Assembly: GCA_019722365.1 (NCBI GenBank)
Contig: JADFUC010001681.1
Span: forward strand, 124,001 to 188,000
Source: Lithospermum erythrorhizon
Taxonomy: Eukaryota > Streptophyta > Magnoliopsida > Boraginales > Boraginaceae
DNA: 64,000 nt
Reading direction: 5' to 3'
The notes under the pieces were generated by a model, which had not been told where the DNA came from, searched no databases, and worked only from the letters and a program-made list of their open reading frames with translations. Numbering within the stretch: position 1 is the stretch's first letter; every line of letters begins with the position of its first letter. Shown here piece by piece: positions 1 through 12,335 of this stretch. Position numbers and translations under genes: made by a program.

Positions 1-93
1 TAATTATAATAGTCAACCAAGTGAACATTTTTTTGTAAGTATGACAGTCATTTGATGAATGGGCAACTACAAAACTGAAAATGAGATAAATAC

Positions 94-3000
94 CAGCCGA
101 GGAGGAGATAGCTTCACATTCTCATCCTTGCCGGCTGATCGTATATTATTTAACTCCTTCGTTTTAACTGGATTTACCTACAACCAGCCATAATAACCGA
201 GTCACATATTTGTCTCCGACAATAGCATGCTTCTCCGTGACCATAAATTGAAAGGAAAGTTTAGTACGGAGTATCTTACATCAAGATCCGTGTCACGTGA
301 ATGTTCACCAACTATCATGCCATCATATGCCTGCACAATTATAGACGGAAGTTTAGAAATTGGGGTAAGAGAATTTTCATTAGCATAATTTGGGCTTTGG
401 AGAAAAACATTTGAGAACAATCAGACAGAATCATATTCATATTTGAAATGAATTATTATATGCCCATCAGAGTCAAACAAATTACATCCATGCCAGGGTT
501 CACAAACAGAGTCCCTCGAGCTTCTAGACTCATCAGTGCATGAGCTGTTACAGCTCCTTGAGCCATAGACACCTGCTTGACCAATTGTAGATAGAAGGTT
601 AGATCGGAATTTAACTTACCAATAGGGATAAACTAAATAGCTCCGTACACTGATACTGAGAATAAATAACATCATTTGTGTTGGACAACGTCGCCAATAT
701 CAGAAGTGTGATGAAAGACTTCGAGATGATATATGCTACACTCTGAATAACTAGATAATAAAAGAATTGTGAAGCAAGTAATGTCACATGCTGACTTACC
801 AGTACTCCTTTTCTAATATTTGAAAGTGGACCACGATATTTCTCATAAGCTGAAAAAAAGTTGAAGACACAGAAGTTAAGAGTAAGATTCCAAAGTAACT
901 TTCTGTAGGAAGCAGTACAGTACACTTCACTTAGACTCTTTATGGCAGATAATCGGAGACAACTGAACATGGTTAACTTTTGCTTCACACTTTTATAGAC
1001 CGGATTCTATTGTACTCTATGAGATAAGTAACGGAAAAGTTCCTGCATTTCCAAAGGTATGTACACAGTAACTAATAACTCGGATATAAAAAGTAAGAGC
1101 TGAAGAGAGCAGATACATATGTGGTGCCTCTGCACATCTGAATGAATTTCCTTTCCATTATTTGGTTTGTGATTTAAAACTTAAATTCTGCTTATAGGTC
1201 ACCAGCATTTATTGTTTTCAACATAAACGGATCGAATGAGTCTAAAGCCTGATACATTAATCCAAAGTCCACGGAGTGGCAAACTGTGTGTTGTTAACAA
1301 AGTGCTCAAAACAATATCATTTCAGGGAGAATAGCATAGCATTGCTAGAAACAGGAAATTCAGCACAAAAACTGAGGTTATATAAAAAGTATAAAAGCAT
1401 AATCATAAACAAGATCTGGAGGATGTTTGAACAGGGAAAGAAAAAATGAAAAAGTATAGAAAGGGCATACTTAAGAAAGCCCGATGCATAAACCCAGTCC
1501 CTCGTGTCACACTGCTGAACACACTTCTATAACCAACCAGGCCCCTGTAATAATACATTGATAAATGTAGTGAACAAACGAAAATAATTATTTGATCCAT
1601 GTATCATGGCAATAAAAGGGTTACTGCAGGCCAGAAAGTATGGTCATAACTGCAATTGTGGCAATAATTAAAACTTAGATTAAATTTTTGAGCATTCTGA
1701 AACATTAACAATGAATGCGGTTTCAGAATAAAACAGAACTACAAACCAAGGAAACAATAAATATGTCCAGTGGTTCTCTTGAAACTATATAATTATTTGG
1801 AAGATAACAACACTGAACTTATAATATTCATTTGAAATTTTTCATTTTATGTAATTTTCTATACAAACTTTTAAAAATACATTTTATCAACGAAATAATA
1901 TCTAATCAATCATTTATGTGATCTCTTTTAAATCTGACAAATATTTATTTACCCAATTTTTTTAGACTCAATTAGCTGCAGTCACGAAGTGCTGTATTGT
2001 TTACATTTTATAAAAATATTTTTGTTTCATGTGAGAGCATCTTCTGTGTTTCCATGCCCTAGAGTCAAAGATTTCATTTTCTCTGGCTACTGGATATAAT
2101 GGAATAAATCAAGATGGGTCACTACTCACTACATTACCTACGCTTCTTATTCTTTGTGAAGTAGTAAATAGTGGTTGCACTTCATGTTGTGACAATTCGA
2201 AACAGCATCTCTGTTATCACAGGGGTAAAGCAGCATACAATTAGATCCACCCCCCACCCCCTTACCCTGCTTAGGCAAGAGCCTCTTTATATAGGATATT
2301 GGGGCATGTTATTGTTGTGAGAGCATCTTCTTTGAAAATAAGTACAGTTGTGACTCGAGCATTGTGACTTCTTTATAAAGAATACAATTTATATGTATAA
2401 TTCTATAAATGTTACATAACTTCCGTAATATACCAGTAGTGTTCCTTAGAAATCCGATCGATTATTTCTTTAACGGTTTGCAAGAAGAGACTATGGGTAG
2501 TGACGGTAACCAGCAGGAACAACATTTTCAAAACTTATATCATAAAGGTAAAGTTTGAGAATCGTAAGATGGATAAATTAGGCACCTCGAAGGACAAGTC
2601 AAACTCAGTCTAGTCCTTCCCACATGACCTGCAACAGGACACACTTCCAATACTACACCTCGCCTATGAGTTAGTGCTTCCATGACTGAACCAACATGTT
2701 CTTCATCAACCTGCAAGTAACTTGTTTTTCAATTAAGCATAATTTCAGGAAAGGAAGAACCAAAAGACAGTAATGATGTTTGAATGCCACCTCAATCGTC
2801 ACTTCTTCAACTGGCTCCAACTTATTATTTTTCTCCATCTTGTACCTATACACGATATATTTCTCAGAATTATAAATGAATATAGTACCAATTTCAAACC
2901 ATTCGAGAGAGCATAAACAAGGAGGGGCAAGGGAACCACTATCGTTTCCCTTTCTATAGAATGGGAAAATATGCATACATAGTTATCTCAAATTAATCTG

Positions 3001-6000
3001 GCAATGGAAGATTACTAATTAAGTAAGTATGCATGCAACATCGTACAGTTAGATACTACCATTAAACTGGAACGGGAAGACACTCACATGACTTTAGGTG
3101 GTGATACAGATAATTCAAATCCTTCACGCCTCATATTCTCGATCAAGATGCCTGATTTGAAAAAAGAAAAAGAAATGTGTAATCGTGATTAAACGATATA
3201 TTCCTGGTAAAAGACTTTTCTCCAGAATTAGCAGGTTACCAGGATGTAAAGTTATAGTGATATACCAGTGAAGGAAAATTATAGATGAACACAAGATACC
3301 TAACTGAAGTTCTCCTCTCCCTTGCACTTCATATGTTTCAGACATGCTGGGGATGACATTTATGGCAAGATTTGTTTCTGCTTCTTCCATCAGTCGATTA
3401 CCTATCTTCCCTCCAGTCAACTACAATGTGTGTAAGATTTGCATTCAGATTCACAAAACAGAAGCTGATCATCACAAGGTACCCATATGAATACTATACG
3501 ATGGAATGTATAAACTCATAACAGCAGAAGGCTGAAGTAAAAATGCTTAAAAAGGAAATAGTTACATGATCCCCGTCACGACCAGCCAAAGGAGAATCAT
3601 TGACACCAAAATTCATTGAGATAGTTGGAGGATCAAGGTCGACAGCAGGTAAAGCAGACATTACCTGAAATGTGCTTTAATAATTAATCAAGTTGATAAC
3701 TATTAACTTTTCATTTTATAAATCGAAAAAGGAGAAAAATATGACAACACTTAGAGTTCTATTGTACATGATCCAGCTATGATAATACTTAGGCTGCAAA
3801 ACCTACATTTATAATACATCAACCGTGCACTAGTTAAATGCCCTGGTTGTTAGCGACTACATTGTAAAGAGTATGTGGTGCATATGCACACTAAACTACC
3901 TCGGCATTTGCTACAGTATGGCCAATTGCTGGTTTCGACAACCCAGCCATGGACACTATGTCACCAGCACCTGCACTCTCTACTGAAACCATGCTAGTAC
4001 CCTTCTTCTTCATAAGTTTGACAACCTACAAAAAAGCCACCAGAGAGTAGACAATATAATTATCCACCTCTCATTTTTTGTATGTGTATGTGAGCGAGAG
4101 CACATGGGGGGTTGTAAAATGAAGATTTCTGAATATTAGATTATCTGGTGATCCATTTACATAAACAACCCAACCAAAGATTTGTAATATAAAATAAGGT
4201 GGTGTTTCAGTATTTTTAGAACATCTTCGAGGGAAGACGGAAAAGGTTTAAAAGGGAAACAGCTATACAACTGCAGATCAAACAAAAGTTGTTCATTGTA
4301 TAAGGCAAACTCCATCAACAAGACTATCATAATAGGATGGCTTCATATGAGCAAGAATAATTCATTGAGACTAGAAATGTTGTCTTATATTGTGAAATCG
4401 ACCACAGCAGACACATACCTTCCCCTCCTCCATTTTGACAATTCCAGAATCTGTGCCACGGAGTCCATGTACTCTGTCACCAACGCGTACAACTCCTGAT
4501 GTAATACGACCAGTCAGAACACGACCAAGGTAGGAGTCTCTCTCCATCATGGAAACCTAAAATCAGCTATTAAGTATCACAATGTGCCGAAACAAAAAGT
4601 ATTAAATTACAAAAGTATCAGAAACATAGTATATACAACTCCCTTTAATTTTTATTAGTTGACATTCTACACTTGAGCACAACAATTAAGAAATTGTTAT
4701 TTTCCTTGTATTCCCTAACTTATGGGATAAATGAAAGCGTTGAACATATAACCATACCACTATTAAAACGCATGATGGATAGAGAAAAACTCTATTTTCT
4801 AGATGCAATAAGTACTAAAAGCTGACTCGTTGGTCATTCGGTGTGAGTGGCTATGATAGAAAAAAACAAGCACAGAAGTGACTTGGATCTGTAGAGTGAC
4901 TTGCCATATAAGAGTTAAAAGTAGAGTTATAAAGCACTAAAACAGAAGAGATAGAGCAAGTTCCTTTTCATTCTTGTAATTTCAAAATTTAGTCTAGACT
5001 CTAGACATATCGCAACGCCAAAAGATCAAATATCCTCTTAAGCCACCTAAAGCTAGCATCAGACAAAAGTGTTCTATTTGTTGCATAAATCCGGATAAAT
5101 GAGTATAGTCAGAATGGACTTTAACAGTTCACAATGTTTCAAATTTTAAAAGATATATAAATAAATACCAGCATTTGGAATGGCTCATCAACATTGACAT
5201 TTGGAGGAGGAACATGTCCAATGATTGCATCTAGCAAGCTTGACATGTTCTTACTATCCTCAGACGGATTTTTGGTGTAGGTGGATGATGCCCAACCTTC
5301 CTTAGCGGAAGCATAAAGGACAGGAAATTCTAATTGCTCCTCTGTAAAAATTAAGACAGATGAACAAATAACTCAAATTTATCATCTTATACTTTCAAGT
5401 AGAGGGCTTGCTATTCAAGTATTTAAAACATAAGGCTGAAATTTAGATCACGAGTTTTGATAGATCTCTTGAAACAGGAGACCCAGATGCACAATCACCT
5501 GATGCTCCGAGATTTGCAAAAAGGTCAAAGACCAGGCTTTCAACTTCATCGCACCTCTCTTCCGTGACTGCACATACAACAAGAGTAACTAAATGTCAGC
5601 AACCAGGCTTTAACCTCATTACCCCTATTCTACATGACTGCACATCAACAGGCAGAAATAAATAGGAAAAGCATCCATTCCAAATATTTGATGGACAGAA
5701 GAACATGTATTGCAAAGACAACAAATGCATGTACACAAAAGCTCCATTAAGGCTTTTAGTACCCTGCAAAACTTGCTGCAAAAGCTCTTCAATCTTTTGA
5801 AATCTCTTTCAAAAACTCTGCAATTTCATTATTTTACACAACTAAGTCAATGGTAGACAAAAAAACAGAGTATTATTTTCTGATGGTCGAAAATCAACAG
5901 CCTGGCTCATACAAAGTAATATATCTTTCATTCTTAACTATAATCAAATCTAGGTATGTTATTTTTTGTGGTTGTGCTTACCTTGAAAGTCATTTAAATT

Positions 6001-9000
6001 GAATTAAAGGTTTGCAATTCTAATTTATCTGATACTCAATACTCGATAGAACTCTGTAGATCTATAAATATTTAGACCAGATTGAGCAAGATAAGAAATC
6101 AGAAGCTGCACCAATCCATCATAACCACCACATCTGAATGATTTCTTAGAACAAGATGGGGCAGCATCCTCACATAATTAAGAATAAACATCAGGAACTT
6201 TGTTGAGGAACTTCTAGGGAAATAGACGTTAAAAGAATTCATACCTGCAGGCCTATCCACCTTATTTAGGAGAAGAATAGGGCGTAAGCCATATTTCAAG
6301 GCCTTAGCAAGCACAAACTTCGTCTGCGCCAGAGGACCTTCCCCAGCATCAACAACAAGAATTGCACCTTCAACCATGCCAACAACAAGCTCAACCTAGA
6401 AACATGAAAGAACATGAGAAGAAAAATACAGTTTTCATGAAATCCTCCAATCCGTGGGTGAACGTTATCAACTTATCATGATAAAACCAGAAACTATAGG
6501 TCAGCCCTATAATGATCAGACCAGCAAGTAACATCAACCATTGTAATGTGCCAGGTATTATGCAATGTGAAACAGCTACTGAGCATTGACTACATGGACT
6601 CTCGACTTCTATGCAACATGTTGCCCTTCCAGACCACTTACAACATTCTCTGTCGAAATTTTTTCCAGTTAATAAACTCAAACCCAGTTTAAATGAACTT
6701 TATAGGTTTCAATGGGTTCCTTTAACCAATGGGGATGAGGAAGCCATTAGGGGAAAATTGCAAACCAGAATCAGTGAGAAAACCAAAGATCCCTTAAGAA
6801 GAGTAAAACTCGTTGCATCCAATGTAACTAGTTAAATGGCCTACGAAGGAAACGAATACGAAGCTATTTGTTTAAGAATGGGAATGAGGAAGCTAGTTGG
6901 GCAAAGTTGCAAATAAGAGCTCCGTTAGAAAAACCACGGATCCCTTGAGAAGGCAAAATTTGTTGGACTTCATGTAACTAGCCAAATGGCCAAGGAAGGA
7001 AACAAAATCCCAAGTTACTTGAGACTTTGAAGGTTGATCGTGATTGAACAATATAAGTTCGTATCATACGACTTCGAATATAATTGTTATTATGTATGCC
7101 ACTTATAGTTAAAGAAACTGTATGTTGATTTTTATGGTTGAAGAACACATCCTATGAAATAGAACTCTAAGAAGTAAATCCATGATAAGCAGTCTAATTA
7201 ACTTGATTTTTATAGTTTCTTCTGAACTTCTTTCTACAGATGCAACATCTTTGCTTTGACAATTACCCATTAAGTGACCTATATAGCTTAAATATCAACT
7301 GATGTGTTCAAATTTTGCAAAACAAATTCAAACTCCATGGTTATTCACTTTTTTTTTATTAAAAGAGACCCATTTTTGTAGTGAGCATCTTACATAAGTC
7401 TAGGCTTTACCCTGTTCATTCTTTTAAGTATGAACTGTTCTGTTATAGAATTGATTGATGGTTGTTCTTAAATATCTTTAAGTAAAAGGAAAACACTGCT
7501 GAGTCACATACTTCACCACCAAAATCAGCATGGCCTGGTGTGTCAACCATGTTCAATTCATTCTCCTTCCAAGAAATTGATGTAACCTGCAAGAATATGA
7601 ATGCACAAGTTGAGGTCAACGAAATATAATATAGAATTCCTCACATACAACAGAAAGCTTAGAATTAATAGTTCTCGGTTCCCACCGAGTAGGAGAATCA
7701 TTGCCTGGCACTACATATTTATATAACTTTTATGTAAAAAGAAATAAGAAAAAAAATTGAAAACAAAACTTCAGTTTGGAAACATTATTCTACTACCATG
7801 AAATGTGTATAATCCAGAAAACAATACTGGCTCAGCAAGTCAGCAACAATACCTTAGGTTTGGAATCATCATTCTACTACCAACCAATAGGTAGCAGCCG
7901 TAAGTCCGGCCTTTATATCATCATCGCCAGTCAAAAATATATAGTTCACATGTTTTCATCGCAGGAGGTAAAATATTGAATTGAAAAAAGGATTCCACAT
8001 GTTAGTTTTTAGCTACAAAATATGAACATTCAGTTCATCAGTTAAAAAAAAGATAATAAAAAGGAAAATTGTACTTCATTACAATTTTTTTATCTACCCA
8101 AAGTGATTTTTATTTCCATTCAACATAAGTGAACATCGCAATTAAGTAGACTAGATATATAAATCATATTCCACTTCCGGGCATGAGTAGCTACTCTGTC
8201 TGAGTTTTAGTTAATCTAAAGACTCAATCATTTAACCAATTTATAAAAATCAAATTATACACTAATCCGTCTGTTGCCTTGAAAAAGTAGAGCATCAAAC
8301 AATTATTAACATTTAACAAAATAAATTGCTAAAGCAAGAAACTTTGGTTAATGAAGGACTGATAATAAATTCTCCCGCATGGAAAGATATATTTTGTAAG
8401 CTATAAGCACTTCCGATTATTCAATGTCTTCAGTCTACAATTCATTGAAGTTCTTAACCATGGAAAGAGGGTGTTTAAATGAGCTTCCACAGTTTATCAA
8501 AGTTCATGTGAAAAAAGGTGTCAAGATGAGCTTCTTCATATAGCTTGTACAACAGAAGAGCTTCACATCCAAGCTTCTCTCGCATAAGAGATTAAAAGCT
8601 CATCAAAACACCAACTAACAGTAGAGACAATATTTAAATAAGATTAATCAAAGTCTGTAAGGTTCATGAAACAGGTATAGTATAAGGATCAAGCATGTTG
8701 ATTGTTAACCACATTATTTGTCAAACACCAGCTACATCATATATCAAACAAGCAGATGACTACATGAATTAATACAGTTCCCCTCGGCAAATATCTTAGT
8801 TACAATTTGACTGCATACTTTTCTATTCGAACAACAGAACTGTCTCAGAAATTATACCTCAGCTTTGGAATCGTCATTCTACTACCAACACCAAGGGTAG
8901 CAGCTGTAAGTCCGGCCTTTTATCATCATTGACAGTCAAATAGCTCATAAGTACTATTTTTCCGTAAAATATTTTCATTTGGTACATTACTCACAAGAAA

Positions 9001-9848
9001 TGGATGAATACCAAATTTGTTATTTCATTAAGTAAAAGACTAAAGAAATCAAATTGTACTGTGTTCTTTATTACTACAAGGGCATCACCATAGCTGCAAC
9101 CAAATTTCACTTGTTCGATTCTATTTCCTCGGTTTGAATGGCCTGCTCTTTAAAAATATTAATAACCCCTTCGTATATGAACATTTTCGACTTTTCAACC
9201 TCCCATAACATTCAATATTATTGGTGTATTACAAATTTATCACCTAATTCTTTAGGTACATATTGTTCATAATACTCATAGTTTACATAAACAACTTAAA
9301 CAAACAGTACAATATCACATCACATTATCACTTAGTCAACCACATTCCTCTATGTACAGGTTGGATTCAACTCTAATCGACTAGAACCCGAAAAAATAAG
9401 TTTCAACTGGACTTGATAAGTATTAATGTTGGTTCGATCTGGTTCAACTCGTTAGATAAATAAATCTACAAGGTTTGATCCCATTCGACTCGACTCCTTA
9501 AAATAAATAATAAGGAAATGCAACCTTGGAAGCAATAGTGATGCCGCGTTCACGTTCAAGGCTGATGGAATCCATGGCGCGTTCATGGGGGATATCAGCA
9601 CCGCATTGACGGAGAAGTCGGTCCATTAAGGTGGTTTTGCCATGGTCCACGTGTGCAATCACCGCCACGTTTCGAAGGCGGCTCGGGTCTATTGCCCCCG
9701 CCGGTCTGGCTGACGTGGCGGTGGCTGCGGCCGTAGCTGACGAGAATGCGCGTGGGAGTGTGTGGGGTTTGAGGGCGGCGGTGGTGGTGGAGCGGGGTTT
9801 AAGGGCGGCGGCGGTGGTGGTGAGTAGGCGGAAGAATGGACCCCTCAT
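94..9848 (-). CDS. Organellar TypA/BipA-like translational GTPase (partial, 3' end off the left edge)
   Basis: Ribosome-binding GTPase of the EF-G/TypA class, closest in layout to the Arabidopsis At2g31060 type. Start ATG is at 9846-9848. Exons: 9525-9848, 7512-7586, 6245-6395, 5499-5567, 5169-5341, 4419-4556, 3900-4025, 3566-3664, 3300-3420, 3088-3151, 2791-2845, 2586-2710, 1471-1544, 800-849, 486-572, 280-330 and 94-177. All junctions are GT-AG and join in phase to 622 codons. Seen: an Arg/Ser/Ala/Thr-rich N-terminus (about 1-50) like a mitochondrial or plastid transit peptide, G1 AHVDHGKT (65-72), G2 RGITI (101-105), G3 DTPGH (123-127), G4 NKVD (177-180), then EF-Tu domain 2, EF-G-like and BipA C-terminal regions ([22 protein letters not shown]). 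The final exon lies beyond position 1. The choice of organelle is inference. Confidence 0.95.
6728..7003. repeat. Tandem duplication in intron 2 of the TypA-like gene
   Basis: Two diverged direct copies with a period of about 149 bp, starting at 6728 and 6877. Both carry AATGGG(G/A)ATGAGGAAG near the start and end in an ATGTAACTAG(T/C)(T/C)AAATGGCC block followed by AAGGAAAC. A small open frame runs through the first copy on the plus strand, but the second copy does not keep it, so I do not call it a gene. Confidence 0.7.
7851..8940. repeat. Dispersed direct repeat pair in intron 1 of the TypA-like gene
   Basis: A segment of about 85 bp at 7851-7936 recurs at 8856-8940 in the same orientation. 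Shared blocks include CATTCTACTACCAAC, GGTAGCAGC and GTAAGTCCGGCC. A third, shorter match (TTTGGAAACATTATTCTAC) lies near 7776-7797. This looks like an unclassified small mobile element or segmental duplication. Confidence 0.65.
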
Positions 9849-12335
9849 TTCTGAATAAATACAAATGGGGGTTCAAGGAGGAGGGGTTTAGGGTTTAACA
9901 AGTCGTAAGTCGTAACACATATATAGTGTATAAGAAATAATTAAATCATGTAGCGATAGATTTTTAATATGAAGATTTAAATCTCATTATAGATGAGATG
10001 ATCGATAATTACTATAATACAATTTTAACTATAAACAAATATGTATATACATATCAAAAGTATATATTCCAAGGCCTTAGATAATAAGCTAATTATTAGG
10101 GGTGAGGTTGATGATAATTAATAGAGTATAATTTTAACTATAAAAAAATATGTGTGTACATGTTAAAAGTATATTAGAAGCGATTTGGATTTAGGTAATG
10201 ATACGGTCAATTTAATGTTGGGCATAATATATTAAATATATACGAAATTTGATAAAATGGGACATTAAAATATGCATTTCAGAGGTAGTGTGAACAAAAA
10301 TTAAAAATGTACCAATATTATTTTATTCACTTAATTAAAATATGTATCAAAATTTGTTAAATAAGTTGGTGCAGTTAGCAAAAGTTAAAAATATATTTAT
10401 ATAATTTGTTGTGTGGATTTTTATTGAGAGAAAATGGAGTACGTAATGGCAAATGCAAAAGAAAAGAAAATATATGTCGAAAAAATGGTATAATTTGTAT
10501 TTTTTATTATTAATGAAGCGAATTAATGAACAAAAACATCAGGCAATGCTTTTCCACATTCAATGCCTTGCATAATAAGTTAACTAATGGGGTGAGGTTG
10601 ATATAGTAGTTAAACCTTATTTCACCGTTTGTAAGTGTATGAATAGTTAGCGCTTGCTGGATAAGTTTTTTTAATAAAAAAAATACTACATTGAATTTGT
10701 AATGTTGTAAGCTTGCCGCTCGAGATAGCAGTTCCAATGACCTATTTATCAAATGTGATGCATTATTACAACTTCTCACAGTGAACCATAATTTTGCATC
10801 CATATTCTTTGATTAATGTAGTATGTCCATGATAATGACTCCAACCTAAATCTGAATACTAATCTCCCTTTAAAGTGCCACTATATGCTATCTCGACGTC
10901 GTACTTTGGATCGTATACAAAAGGGCCGAAAATGAAATGAGATGATTATTTTCGGTAAAAAGAACTAGTATTTTGTGGATACTTTAAAATTATGATACTC
11001 ATACTTTATTATGTATCGGTTGTCAACATTCAAGAAGCGTAAATTTAAAAGTATCCGTCGCCAACCTTTTACTAGCGAGTATCGTATCTGTAATGATAAC
11101 GTGATGTTGGCGAACTTTCGTTTTATCACGGCAATTGACGCGATGTGCCAACGATCAACGAAACCACGAAGACATTCATTGTTGAAACTAGATTTCTATC
11201 ATAATCGTTTTAATGAACATTCATACTTGTCAGATAATCGATCATACTTAGTGAGTTGGGCTTGAAACAATGTTGAACTCCCCATACACAACGAAACCAT
11301 CAATTTTATGTTGGTGTGACAAAAGAATAGATAACCAAAGATAAGCAAAAAAATTAAAATTTAGCGAGGACAAACCAAATAATTATTGAAGAAATGCATT
11401 TTAATTTTTTTTTCAATTATTTATGTGAAATGCATTTTAAAAATATTAGATTAAATGATTCACTACTCTCCTAGTTCCACCATTGTAAACACCTAAACAT
11501 GTAATTGCATGAAACACCCTCCCAATAAAAACTGAACAAGAGACTTTTGACAGATTTTAATCGTACACCACTAGATTATTAAAAGATCGACATATTCCAC
11601 TATCATTTATCTGGTTCTTAAAATTATCCAAACATTGTTTTTTTCAATCCATCACGATTTACCTCAATTAGTTAAAAAGAATTAAATTTTACCTTGGGTG
11701 AGTAACTGCCATCAGCTCTGAGGCATTATCTGTAGCCTTTCTAAATAGTGTTAGGTTTGGATGTGAAATAATTTATTTTCTTTTTTATTTGTGTAGTAGT
11801 TAAGTTTAAATTAAGGCAAAATTGTCGTTCGGCTAAAAAATTACTTGACCGATATGTATAGTGTTCTTTTCAGTACCCTCAACCCAATCCAAAACAGTAG
11901 TAATATATAAATGTTCAAATTATCCACAACTTTTCTTTCCACCTAATAATTATAATCACAATCACAGTAACAATAAATCAGATCGCCCACTAAAATAGAC
12001 CCTTTCTTATCAATTGCTATAAACCTAGCTTTTTATTCAGCTTTATTTCAATCCAAATATCTCATTTCAATCTGCACAGATCCATTTTTAATCAAAAAGA
12101 TTCAATCTTTCTGTTGTTAGAGGTAAATCATCAAACCCCATTTTCTTGAATTAATTTTTTAGTGTTCTAATCAGTTAAAAATTGAGTCTTGATGTGTTTT
12201 GATTATTTGTTTTAGTTTTTTTTTTGGCTGCCGGATCATGAAATAGACCATTGGATTATAGAGGTTTGAATTTGAGGAGATTGTATTGGGAGTTTGAGGG
12301 ATTGTTGTAAGGACTGTAGGAAGAAATTTGTCAAG
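9849..12335. other. Intergenic, divergent promoter region between the TypA-like and TPS genes
   Basis: AT-rich spacer holding both upstream regions of a head-to-head gene pair. It includes the TPS leader: two short upstream ATGs at 12192 (8 codons) and 12238 (ATGAAATAG) precede the TPS start, but a 5'UTR intron may remove them. Related repeat fragments lie at 10003-10175 and 10572-10601. I see no gene here; the open frames at 10510-10803 and 11011-11265 show no recognisable family. Confidence 0.6.
10003..10175. repeat. AT-rich direct repeat
   Basis: Two direct copies (about 10003-10068 and 10112-10175) share AATTTTAACTATAAA, then AAATATGT and an AAAAGTATAT end. The segment before the second copy (AATAAGCTAATTATTAGG with GGTGAGGTTGAT, 10083-10112) recurs at 10572-10601 as AATAAGTTAACTAATGG with GGTGAGGTTGAT. 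This suggests fragments of one element family. Confidence 0.5.

Noticed and set aside
6611..6835. Plus-strand open frame as a gene
   Set aside because: It lies inside intron 2 of the TypA-like gene in a duplicated segment, and the second copy does not keep the frame.
12294..12335. TPS coding start extended upstream to 12294
   Set aside because: The codon there is TTG; the family N-terminus begins at the ATG pair 12336/12339.
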